Positions 54,501 to 64,000 of a stretch of DNA of 64,000 nucleotides are shown here, piece after piece. This DNA is from Typha latifolia (lineage: Eukaryota; Streptophyta; Magnoliopsida; Poales; Typhaceae), in NCBI GenBank assembly GCA_019914945.1, contig CM034105.1:10912001-10976000 (forward strand). The letters are read 5' to 3'. Position 1 is the first letter of the stretch, and each line of letters begins with the position of its first letter. Position numbers and translations under genes: made by a program. The notes below the pieces were generated by a model. That model was not told where the DNA came from. It searched no databases and worked only from the letters and a program-made list of their open reading frames with translations.

Positions 54501-57500
54501 CCTCTCTTTGTGTATGTCTACTTTTTTTTACTACTCTCCTCATCTATCTCTTCTTATCATCCTCTCCACTGCTCACTGCTATCATCAATGTTTTTATAGT
54601 TATGTATCAATTCTTGATCAATCATTGATTCTCATATTTGTAAAATTTGTTTATCCTTCTTTTTGCCTATTAGATGGGCCGGTATTTGTTTTTTGATTTC
54701 CAAACTAACTTGATTCCAAGCTGCTACATTTTCTTGTCTTTCAGCCAAATGTTTTTTAAGACGATTGACACCGCTACTCATTTTATTTCCACACTGGTTG
54801 CATTTGACACACATTTTGTCTTGGCTAAAAGGAATGCAATGTTGTCAGTCAATATTGATATATTGTGACTTTTTTTAAACTATTTTAATTTTAATGTAAA
54901 TACCTAAATAGAGATCAAATTAAAAATATAATTAAAAAAATTAAAGAATAAAATAATTTTCTGTTGCGTAGTAAAGAAAGAGAGAATGGAAGAAAGCAAA
55001 AAAAGAAAAAAAAAGACGCTGTCATGCTGAGCAATGAAGAAAAAGAAAAGAGAGAAAACAAAAAGAAAAATAATAAAAAAGTAGCTGCAGGAGAAGAAAG
55101 TGTGAGAAAGGGGAAGAAAATGAAAAAAATGGTTGACAGTGAAGAAAAAGAAAAGAGAGAAAAAACGAAAATAAAAAAAATAAAAAAAAGTTTGCTGCTC
55201 GTGAGAAGGAGAGACTAAAGAGAGAGAGAGTGGAAGAAAGAAGAAAAAGAAAGAGCTGCTGTCCAGTGAACAGTGAAAAAAAGAGACTAGAGAGAGTGTA
55301 GAAGAAAAGAAAAAGAAAAAAATTTGAAAAAGTTGTCACTAGTTAATAAACAGTGAAAAGGAAGGTGAGAAGAACAAAAGAAAGCAGTAAGTGAAGGAGA
55401 GAGAGAAAAAACTAAAAGAAAAAAAGAAAATTGAAAATCTGTTGACAGTAAAAAGAAGAAGAGATTAGAGAGAGATCAGAAGAAAATCAAAACAAGAAAG
55501 AAAAACTATAGTGTAGTGAAGAAGAAGAAGAAATAGAGAAGAAAGAGAGTGGAAGAAATGAAAAAATTAAGAGATAGATAAAGAAATAAAATTTAAAAAT
55601 TTTATACCGGAGTTTGCTGAAATTCACCGAAGCTAGATATCTTTATAAGAGAAACAATGGCTATATGGTAAGAAGAGAAAAAAAGAAAGAAAGAGCGAAA
55701 TAGAGAGAGAGAGTAAGGAGCAAGATCGGATTGGGGGCATCAATAATTGATGTCCCGGGTAGGATTTGGGTTAGATATATCATGAATCTGGCCCGATTGA
55801 CCCAAACAAATTGATTGGGATAGGGCTAGATCAGCTTGGATCAGCCGATCCCGATTCGGATCGGCCAAACCTACTAACCATGGTTCTGTGCACATGGGTT
55901 AAGATTTAAGAGGGACAAAGTTGGGATGTTTGAGCTATATAGTAAAAGAATTGCATTTTTATGCCTTAATTCCTTGATACTTGGAGAAAATAGTTAAACT
56001 TTCAAGTTTCAGTGTCATTATCATTCTCATGGTTTTGAAAGGCATTTTCGATAGTCACCTTGGTGGGGCAGAGATAGAGAGAGAGGCTCATGATAGAGAG
56101 ATAGAGAGATAGAGGGAGAGAAAGATGGAGAGAGACTCCCGAAAGTGGAGAGGCCATGTGCTCTTCCTTTTCTTCTCTTCTCTTATTTTTATTCTTCTTC
56201 TCCTCTTCTTATTTTTCTCCTTTTCTTTCTCTCTCTCTTCATTGGGAACCCACCATTATTTTCCATTGTGGTCTCTGACATGTACTAGCGATTGGGTGCA
56301 TGTCACCTCTCACTAGCTGTCATACGCTCTCTCTCTTTATATATATATAGTTAATTTCTTATTATAAAATTCTTGTCATTGTAGTTGTAAATTACTATTA
56401 AATTTTTTTATATATGTATATATATAAAATTGCTATATTAGTATAAATTATATATCATATATAATAATAATTTATTTTTTATATATTAAAAATATTAGGC
56501 TGCCTAGACATTATGTGGTGGGGTGATTGCCCACAATCCATGGCCGCCTTTTAAAACATTGGTCACCCTATATACCTTGTTTTCTGACAATTTGAAATTT
56601 TTGGTAGGAGTTGTTTTAATTTGGTAAGCGGATCTGTCGATGCATATGTTCTCCTTTTTGACACTATTGCAAATATGTGGTGCTGAATAAGTTGCTTACA
56701 AGTACTCCTTGCAATGGTCTCTTTGGCTTTTTTGATGTTTGATATTTGCGTTTATAGTTTGTACTTTCTTTATTTTATGCAGATGGCTGAACCTCTTGTC
56801 AAGGCAGCAATGTATCCTTCATATGCATTTTATTTACTTATTTTACCTGTATTTGTGCCTTTCAGAACATTTAACTGAAAAATCTGATTGATGTTTTTTA
56901 TAAACCTCAGAATCATTGTGGTCAGACATAAAATGCTGTTACTTCAATACTCAGTCCCCTCAAACAATTTTACATATCAGTTCCTTTATCGTTTTTCCCT
57001 TATGACCATCTTCTCTGTTGTATTCTCTTTTTTCAACTCTAGGGTTCACCTTAATGATTTATATGAAGTCTAGCAGTTGTTGATCTTGTTTCTATTGCAC
57101 ATGACCAGATCATCTTCATTATAACTAGGTAATCTGATTTTATGTACTCGACTGTTACAATGGTCTAAAAGGAAGTGGCTCTTCTTAGGTTCTACTAATT
57201 TTGCAATTAACAAGCACCCCAGCTATTGGTGACTTTTATCCATATTCATAGGTAAAGAAAATAATGCAGCTGGAAATAATTAGGTATTTATCCAATCACT
57301 TTCCCTTTCCCTTTTTTCAGTTACCTGCTATTTTCTCATTTCTTTGATCAATCCCTTTATTATAATGTTGATTTGTCATTTAGTAAAGATTTGGGTAATG
57401 AAAACATAAGGATTTAGAATTGGGTGTTTCTGCATTACAGTTATATCTTTGTTATAATCTGAAACTGATAGAATTGTTCATGTGTCAATGCTCATATATG

Positions 57501-59423
57501 ATGCAGCAGTGAGTTCCCTTTAACTACTTTGTAGTCAGATATCTCTATTGCTTGCCAAATCATTTTTCACTGGATTTTCAATTATGGTATTAGCTTTGCT
57601 GGCACGAATTAGAGTTCTAGTTCAACAAGTAAGTATTTGTAAATAAAAGTCATATAATCCTTTCAATCTCAGGTAATATATTGTTGCATACTTACATGAT
57701 GGCTTAACAAGGTCCAATATAGTGATATATAACAAAGATTATGGTAATCAAGTTTATTTGCAATGTTGTTAAATCTTGGTTTTGTATGTTATGACCAATA
57801 AGTTAGATGTGGGTGTGTGTTTGAGCTTTATCCTCAATGAAAGACCTCTTTGCTTTTGCCATCAATAAAATTCTATTTCTAGAAAATTGTCACCAAGAAA
57901 TGGGTGTGCCAATGGGTCTTTAGATTTCTTGAGTACCGATTTCTTTACCAGAGATCCAAAAGGGAGAGGTATGAAATGAAACAGGAAAAATACATACAAG
58001 ATCTGAGGAATATGTTTAAACTTTAAATAATATTTTCTTCATTCAGAATCTTTTGCTGCTATTATCTTTTCTCTATTTAATTGATATGGTATACTTTTTT
58101 AACAGATTTTACTAGATGTAGTTTCATTATTCAACAAGGTTTCTGCTCTTTCTCAAACAAAACATTCTGTAAAGCTTACTGAGGAAGGAATAGAGGTCAG
58201 TTTATGCAATCTCAATTGATCATCTTGTTCTTAAATCCCAAGTGGGAACCTGTATGGTTTTCTTTTCACCTAATGGAATTTGATCGACATAACTTTTGAT
58301 TAATCAACATTATGTTTCTCAGTGAAATTTGTTGGTTATCTGATTGGCATACAATTCTGCTATTGCTTTTCTTTATAGGCTTTCAGGGAGTACTTTCCCT
58401 CTAGTAGCGATGGTCTTATTTTAGAATGTGTGTGGCAAGAGGATAAGTTTGTCTTGCTTGAGAGGACAGAACATAATTGTAATAAGAACGAAGATGAGGA
58501 TCAAAAAGCTCGCCCTTCTGAAGCATCAGTTCAGTATGAAACAGTGGAACTTTTCGATAAAGGTTATCATTTTATATGACCTCTTCTATCAACTTGGATT
58601 GAGATTTTATGTTACTCTTTTTCCAGAAAATATTACTTAATATTATACTATGTAATCTGTTCATTATCTAGGCTAACAAACTGAAATTTTTGATTTCTTC
58701 CTCTCTTGAACAGAGTCGTTGAACTTTTTAATGGACGTATAATACTGATGTAGTAGCTCCTTTCTGTGTGATCTTACACGTCCTTTAACCTTAGTTTGCT
58801 TGCTGCTACTTACCTCTATGAGTATTCCCTAGTCCTTTTATTGATGGATGTAGAAGCTTTGCCTGCTAGTTTTTTCAACATACTTATGCTTGTAGTGAAT
58901 ATTGACGGGACACATTTAACACTCAAGATTTTTCTATTGTTTATATTGTCATATCATGTGTACCACTATCCTGTCTAATATTCCATGATGCTTCAAATGT
59001 ATTTCAGATCAGTTTATGGACAATGATCTCAGTTTTGAGAACATTCTCATGAGCTTTCCTGCTGAATCATCCACTCTTGCCATCAAACCAGACAGCGCTT
59101 CATTTACAGACCAAACAATAGCAAAAAATGATGACAAGAACAATGCTGATGGAAATAAAATGCATTTAGCGAACCAAACGTTTCCAAATATTGCTGCCAA
59201 AGATACCTTCACTACAAGCATTGATGTACCTTCAAGTACCAAGTATCCAGAAATCCTGCCTGAGCCAAGGAAGAAAGTGGCATTTGTCTCAGTAAGACCA
59301 TCGATGTCACCCTCAATACCAAACAAGAAGCTGAAGTTGGACATGATCTCGAGCAATGCTGCTGAAACTGAAGATCCATTTTCTAGTCTAGTTGCTGGAA
59401 CCAACGATAATTCCTTCTTCTGA
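50056..59423 (+). CDS. NEPRO/DUF4477-like protein, probably nucleolar
   Basis: Eight exons, all in phase: 50056-50199, 50280-50392, 50713-50788, 56783-56811, 57535-57628, 58106-58195, 58379-58562, 59008-59423, giving 381 residues. The N-terminal half is helical with L-D-R-I-V-Y-K-N-K-N-Q-H-R, L-R-L-L-Q-S-A-R-L-S, Y-Q-E-R-L-L-G-V-A-R, a hydrophobic stretch (S-L-L-L-A, then F-S-I-M-V-L-A-L-L-A-R-I-R-V-L-V-Q-Q) and L-L-D-V-V-S-L-F-N. The C-terminal half is polar and low in structure, with a K-K-L-K-L-D basic patch. This layout recalls the NEPRO N-terminal family (DUF4477); its animal member is nucleolar and linked to RNase MRP. The role in plants is inferred. Intron 3 is about 6 kb because of transposon insertions. 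Exon 4 is only 29 nt. Confidence 0.75.
51190..51820. mobile_element. hAT-type MITE in NEPRO intron 3, 631 bp
   Basis: Left end CAATGTTTCCAAAAACTG; complement of right end CAATGTTCCAAAAAAAGG. Flanks ATTGGTAT and ATTAGTAC match at 6 of 8 bases. The inside has a (GA)n run (51486-51522) and repeated C-C-T-A-G-G motifs. Same family as 52770-53230 and 56030-56561. Confidence 0.7.
51486..51522. repeat. (GA)n microsatellite
   Basis: About 18 uninterrupted GA steps inside the MITE at 51190-51820. Confidence 0.9.
52770..53230. mobile_element. hAT-type MITE, 461 bp, with perfect 8-bp target duplication
   Basis: Left end CAATGCTTTAAAAAGCGG; complement of right end CATTGTTTTGAAAAGCGG. ATTTTATC flanks both sides (52762-52769 and 53231-53238). 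The interior is rich in GCGCCTAGGCGG palindromes. No coding region. Confidence 0.92.
53310..54351 (+). pseudogene. hAT transposase remnant (BED finger and DUF659)
   Basis: In order: a damaged BED-type finger (V-K-C-N...S-D-G-V-S-H-L-K-K-Y-L at 53350-53420, second cysteine lost). Then V-D-A-I-R-L-V-G-P at 53707, followed by F-G-C-T-L-I-C-D-R and L-K-S-V-D-A-I-A-Y-F-K, the DUF659 core. Then L-Y-W-M-P-C-A-I-Y-H-V-D-L and F-I-Y-N-Y-G-W-I-L at 54090-54230, with R-F-A-A-H-F-L. The C-x2-H segment is thus partly kept. Stops at 54031 and 54349 and the missing C-terminal dimerisation domain make it inactive. Confidence 0.8.
54632..54880 (-). pseudogene. Second, inverted BED-finger copy in the right arm
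   Basis: The minus-strand frame has V-K-C-N-Q-C-G-N-K-M-S-S-G-V-N-R-L-K-K-H-L-A, a BED finger with both cysteines and the first histidine, better kept than the copy at 53350 on the + strand. It belongs to the right inverted arm, so the two N-terminal regions point toward each other. Confidence 0.75.
54960..55730. repeat. GA/AAG-rich low-complexity block in the right hAT arm
   Basis: Long purine-rich stretch with repeated AGTGAAGAAAAAGAAAAGAG and GTTGACAGTGA-like steps. It corresponds to the shorter CT-rich block at 52440-52740 in the left arm and appears to have grown by tandem duplication of about 100-bp segments. Confidence 0.6.
56030..56561. mobile_element. hAT-type MITE in NEPRO intron 3, 532 bp
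   Basis: Left end CATGGTTTTGAAAGGC; complement of right end CAATGTTTTAAAAGGCGG. Flanks ATCATTCT and GTCACCCT match at 5 of 8 bases. It contains GATAGAGAGA steps and AT-rich sequence. It lies about 220 bp upstream of exon 4. Confidence 0.6.
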
Positions 59424-60240
59424 TCAAGTGGATTGAAATCACTTTAGCCTTGCTATATGCTTGGTGCAGTCTTGAGTCATCCAGCGGCATCTGAGTCCAC
59501 AAAACATTATCATTCTGGGAGCTACTGTGTTGGCATGAGGTATGTCTTCCTCAAATAGTACTTAATTTGCAACAAGATGGTTTCCCTTGAAAGTGGTGAT
59601 GGAGCAAAAGTTTGAATCAACCTCAGCTACTGAGTTTTGTCAGGCTACATAACTAAGGTGAAGTAGGTTACTTAATATGCATATTTTGTATAGGTGAAAT
59701 ATATTCTTAATTAATCATTTTCTAATATGCATTAAAGATGCATATGCATTTGTTTACAGTTAACTTCCTTATTATCTGAGTCAGTGCTGTTGTTTTTGCT
59801 GTATGATGGGAGAAGGTAATTGATGGAAAAGTTGAGATCTTTGTATGTAGTGATTCATTAAAGTGTTGGATATCGTTAGACAGTAACGAGTGGAGAAGCA
59901 TCATCTTTTAGGCGATACAGCTAAAAGCAAGCCCAAATTCATCATTAGTAGAAATGGTGTTTGAACTTTCCATGGTCTGTTTGAACTGAGGGAATCGATC
60001 TGCATCTGCCTTTCTATTAATGTCTTGGTGCTATGCTACATTAGAGATTGATCATCGAGCACCGAAGGAGCTGAACCGAATTTCTCTGAAATGTCCATTA
60101 TCGTTCATTGAGTAGTTCACTGAAACAGGAGCTTGAACAAGGGAAGGATTTCAATCAGTAGCCATCTGGAGCACGGTATAAGTGAATCTTGTATCTATTT
60201 GATAGTGAAATAAATTAATTCGAGAGCTTATCTGATTTGT
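59424..60240 (+). other. 3' UTR and downstream flank of the NEPRO-like gene
   Basis: Follows the TGA at 59421. No coding signal. Poly(A) signal candidates are AT-rich and not distinctive. Confidence 0.45.
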
Positions 60241-62030
60241 GATATTTTTTTTTTCTCTTTGTTGAAAAACAAAGGAGATTTTTCTACATTAAAAATAAAT
60301 TTTAACAAAGAAAATCATGGTTTATAAACTAATTGGTTTTGATTTTCTAAATATAATTTATAATCAATTTTTTTAAACCAGTAGGATTAGACTTTCCTAG
60401 TTTTATTTGGATTTTTAGTTTTAGAATTTGACTGAGATTTGTTTTTTTTTTTTATGTATATTTAAACTTAGTAGAATTAGGATTCCTAATTTTAGATAAA
60501 AAAAATTCCTAGAATCCACCAAAAGAGGAGAGGAGATTCTACCATGTGTAAAGGACTTTGCACCATTAAAGCTTTAAGAAGGCCTTTAAGAGTCATTCAT
60601 CTCCATTAAAGGAGATCTCTTACCCCAATGAACCTCGAAGAGATGAACGAGAAAGAGAAAGATATCCTCCTCATATGCTAAGTTCCTTTGTGTTGTTGTA
60701 TCTTGGAAAATCAAACGATGATGACCTTGGAGAGCTAAACCTTACACCACTACCTTAGCTAAGTTGAGAAGAGAAGGCCTATAGTTTGGTTTACGAACCA
60801 AGTTGAAGACACTAGTGAGATAGACTGATTCATGGGCAAGAAAGTCCAAGCAAGCATCTTCCAAGTTGAGAGACTTTAATCACCTTGTATGATGATCATG
60901 CATCGTATACAATTGGTAACATCGTGTGTGTGTGTTCGATGTGAGTGAGAGCTGTAAGTAGCTTGATTCAACCGACTCTTATTAATGATTCATTTAGATA
61001 TGTTTATGGTTTTTCCTCTTCTGTGTGATGGGGGGATTTCCACATAAATATAACTTGTATGTTAGGTCTCTAGAGTGAGCTGCTATTAGCACATCATGTA
61101 GTAGTATGGTAACAAAATCGCATGGTAGAACTTTTCAAAGATGAATCACCATACAACCACTCTCTTTTTGGATCCATCTCTTAGTGAGTCCTTGCTTAAA
61201 GGCCAGCCTACTTGTATTCTCTCCTCTATTTCGAAAATCTGGAAGCTCGCAATGCCAAGATCTTCAACAAAACGAAGACCCCGCCCCGCCAACAGGAATT
61301 ATGAAAAATGGTCTATCACACTGTAACCCTAAAAAAACCGTTGAACTCATAATCTAAGATTGCAACAAGTGGCCTAAGTCCCTTTTCTCCTCAATCAACC
61401 AAGGTGAGTAACACTAAAGTCTCCAATCATTTTATGAATATCTTTCTATTTTCTAGAATACATATTTTAGAATAACAATTAAATATCATAATAATATATT
61501 TTTTAATATAAATTTTACTCATCAAAATTATATATTATAGACACACTAACTAAATTACTAATTTATCATTAAATCTATCGCATCAATCTATTTTATATCA
61601 AATCAAAGAGTATTTATCATAATTTTATAAATACAAAAAATATTTTTCTAATTTTTTTATATCACATTAAAAATTATTTTTACACCTTTATTTCAAAATA
61701 TAAATACATATGAATAATCATTCTTATAATAAATGTCATTTTGAGAATAACAAATATAAATAACTATTGTAGTATTGCCCTTACTCCTAAAGTGAACTAA
61801 AATAAATATTCACAACCTTCCTTTCTTCTAGCTATCAAAAACAAATCTATTCATAAATGGACTGATCCATTTTGAACCCATGATTGTATGTGTAGTAATT
61901 AATGAATGGTCTACAGGCTTTTTTTATAAAAAAAATAAGATGAACAAGTTAATAATTTTCCAAAGGGAGCTAATTGTTACAAACTTACCCTTTTTGGTCA
62001 TCTGGGCAAGTCCACAAGATACTCCACCAT
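60241..62030. other. Intergenic, AT-rich
   Basis: No gene seen. The open frame at 61141-61326 has no recognisable motif. Sequence at 61440-61760 is very AT-rich with repeated AATAT/ATTTT steps. Confidence 0.4.
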
Positions 62031-63680
62031 TCTTCACAAAATAAAATAAGCCTCAAAGTAAAGATTATGTAGACTTTAATAGCGCTTAAAGAAAATAAGT
62101 TCTCTTACGAAATTCTCACTTCTATTTCATTCACTGTACTTTAGATTCCTTTTACAACTAAGACCCTATTTGGATATAATGTAAATTTTCTCCTTAGAGC
62201 TTTAGCACCATGGTAATAAGATGATGCATATCTTATTACTACGGAGTCATAATACCGACGAGTTTTCAAACTATGGCTTTGCTCGGATACAATTCAAAAA
62301 AGATATTATGTTTACAATGAGCCACAAACACAAATGATTCATCTTGAACAACATCTGGTCCAATTTCAATGCAGCTTCCATGTGTTCTATATAACACAAG
62401 TGCCTAGAGTATAAGAATGGCGAAAGGGTAGCCTATTTATCATCTGTTTTAGAAACACCATATTTAATTATTCTTATAGATTCTTAGACTATACCGCATG
62501 CAAGACCAGCTCCCAGACCAGCAAACTTTCAGATCACATTAAAAAAAGTTTCTTCTATAAGTTAACAGCGCATGCAACATATGGAAATGTAAGTAATAAA
62601 TGAGTAAAGAAGCAAAATTTCGTCCCTCACAAGATTTCAACTATTAGGAATTGTGCTAATGATAAAAAGCATTAGTATTTATAAAAAAGATTGGCAAACT
62701 GAAATGATTCGTTTTAGTATGCAGAGTAAATTAAGAGGGCATTTCAAATACAGATCACTAATTAAACAATCTGAAACTATAAGTCTCAGGTTTAACGTCT
62801 GCACGATTAATAGATAACAGAGTTCAATTAAGTGGTTTTAGAATATATCATGAATTTAGCTTCTCTAGATGATCTAATAAAAAATTCATCGTAAATGCAT
62901 CAAGTCACAAAACAAGCAATTAGGTATGATATATATATATATACTACCAAAAGAGGTCATTGATACTCTTCTCTCTCTTGGTAGCCTCCTCTTGATTGGA
63001 ACACCACCTCCATCATTTCCTCCTTGGCCATCACCAATGGTGTCATTTCTCCAATATTTTTTTTTTTTTTCATTACTTCTATGTTGATCTCTCATTTTAC
63101 TCCAAGTCTTAGAAAATGACAGATTCCTTGGGCTTGGGGCAGAAGATCAACCTTGCCAACCCTCCCCTTTGTGAGGCTTGGAAGATTGGTGATAGTGACG
63201 ATGACTTTCTTTAGGGTTTCATCAAGGTCCTTTTCCTTAGTGGCGTGAGGCACAGGATCACCTAGTGAGGCTAGGAAGATATGAAAAAAAAGGTCCAATG
63301 ATCTCTGTTTTAAAATAGATATTGAGCTCATAGTGGACTTCTTTTTCACTCTAGTATTGCTAGCTTTTGGCTCAGTAGCATGGTTTTTCTTAACTACAAA
63401 AGCTGATATCATGGTATTTTAGGTATCCAAAGATGGCCTAAGTGTACAAACCTCTATATAGGCTAAAGAAAACTTAGCTACTAAGATAATTAATCTTCAA
63501 TAATACTTAAAGGCAAGCTTTTTTGATAAAGTTCTCACTTCTATTTTATTAACTAAATTTTAGATCCCTTTTACAACTAAGTGTACAAGCATATTTATAG
63601 GCCAAAAAAAATTTGGCTACTAAGGTACCTAAAATATCTTCTCTAAGATATTTGAGAGGCTAAGGATAAAGTGGAAAGTT
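62031..63680. repeat. Direct repeats of possible LTR origin
   Basis: 62095-62165 (AAGTTCTC...CACTTCTATTTCATT, then TTTTACAACTAAG) is matched at 63527-63583 (AAGTTCTCACTTCTATTTTAT, then TTTTACAACTAAG). CTAAGTGTACAA followed by TATAGGC and GCTACTAAG occurs at 63437-63485 and again at 63578-63625. The frames between (62886-63412, minus) are lysine-rich and lack a recognisable domain. A decayed retroelement is the simplest reading. Confidence 0.4.
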
Positions 63681-64000
63681 GTCGTCCATTATCATTATTG
63701 ACTTAGTAGTAGATAAGCTCAAGACTAATACAACAACGGATATGCTCAAGTCTTACCTAATTACCGTAGTGTCCCTCGAGTTTAGCTTTACTGTAACATT
63801 GCTTAGACTCTTGGACTACCATGACATTTCAATTTTGACCAAAATTTTGATACGGTGCAACACGTTGAAGATTTTGGAGTGGGTGCAAAGAAATAATATT
63901 TAGAATGCATAAAAGATCTAGTTTATCTAATATATAGCAGAATGCTTTTTCTTTATATGCCAACATATGGAATGGCCACAGGATTAAATTACTTCGATCC

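Larger units (their letters stand above)
52306..55882 (+). mobile_element. hAT element remnant with long inverted arms
   Basis: Both ends read CATGGTTAGTAGG inward. They share GTTTGGGTCAATCGGGCC and then GATCTTGCTCCT, CT-rich sequence and a BED-finger region. The inverted arms run from the ends to about 53440 on the left and back to about 54640 on the right. Between them lie hAT transposase (DUF659) remnants on the + strand. The left arm is interrupted by the MITE at 52770-53230. The flanking 8 bp do not match well, so the exact ends are open. Confidence 0.7.

Noticed and set aside
54964..55218. A lysine/glutamate-rich 84-residue coiled-coil-like frame
   Set aside because: Product of purine-rich low-complexity sequence in the right hAT arm.
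59009..59404. A 131-residue minus-strand frame
   Set aside because: Antisense to the last exon of the NEPRO-like gene, which continues the upstream reading phase exactly.
1..64000. tRNA, rRNA or other structured RNA genes
   Set aside because: I looked for tRNA A- and B-box patterns and conserved rRNA sequence and saw only tRNA-complementary primer sites of retrotransposons; a covariance-model scan was not possible.

Overview
The window is nuclear DNA from a flowering plant. It has split genes with GT-AG introns, plant gene families (XRI1, a phytase-type purple acid phosphatase, SUMO), and a dense load of nested LTR retrotransposons, LINEs and hAT/MULE-type DNA elements. The predicted SUMO and XRI1 proteins look most like those of non-grass monocots. 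That is an inference from residue patterns and needs a database search. There are no bacterial or organellar genes and no CRISPR array.

Layout. 1-8.8 kb: an old Ty3/gypsy element on the + strand is broken by a Ty1/copia element on the - strand, with a 5-bp target duplication. A solo LTR of the same copia family follows. 9.4-13.2 kb: a complete 7-exon purple acid phosphatase gene (-), including one GC-AG intron. 14.8-20.1 kb: small transposon debris, a copia fragment and a pair of MULE-like inverted termini that enclose a small GRF-type zinc-finger gene. 20.3-27.9 kb: LINE fragments (-), split by a copia element (-) that is itself split by a 1,100-bp solo LTR with a perfect 5-bp target duplication. 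28.5-30.7 kb: an XRI1-like gene (-). 32.2-34.3 kb: a SUMO gene (-), 3 coding exons. 37.5-42.6 kb: a gene (-) for a 639-residue multipass membrane protein of unknown function. 43-49.6 kb: MITEs, a gypsy gag fragment, an LTR relic, and a 2.4-kb hAT-like element holding a 24-bp minisatellite and what looks like one captured exon of a DnaJ-type gene. 50.1-59.4 kb: an 8-exon gene (+) for a NEPRO/DUF4477-like protein. Its third intron is about 6 kb and is packed with hAT-related insertions. 59.4-64 kb: intergenic, AT-rich, with retroelement-like repeats.

The five full genes do not form a pathway: a secreted phosphatase, a DNA-repair/meiosis factor, a protein modifier, a membrane protein and a probable nucleolar protein. 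Four are on the - strand (9-42 kb) and one on the + strand. I predicted the exon structures by hand from splice dinucleotides and reading-phase continuity, and every junction except one in XRI1 closes in frame. The most interesting material is in the repeats: a hAT element with long inverted arms and a MITE inserted in only one arm, a possible gene-capturing hAT, and a decayed zinc-finger gene inside MULE-like termini.
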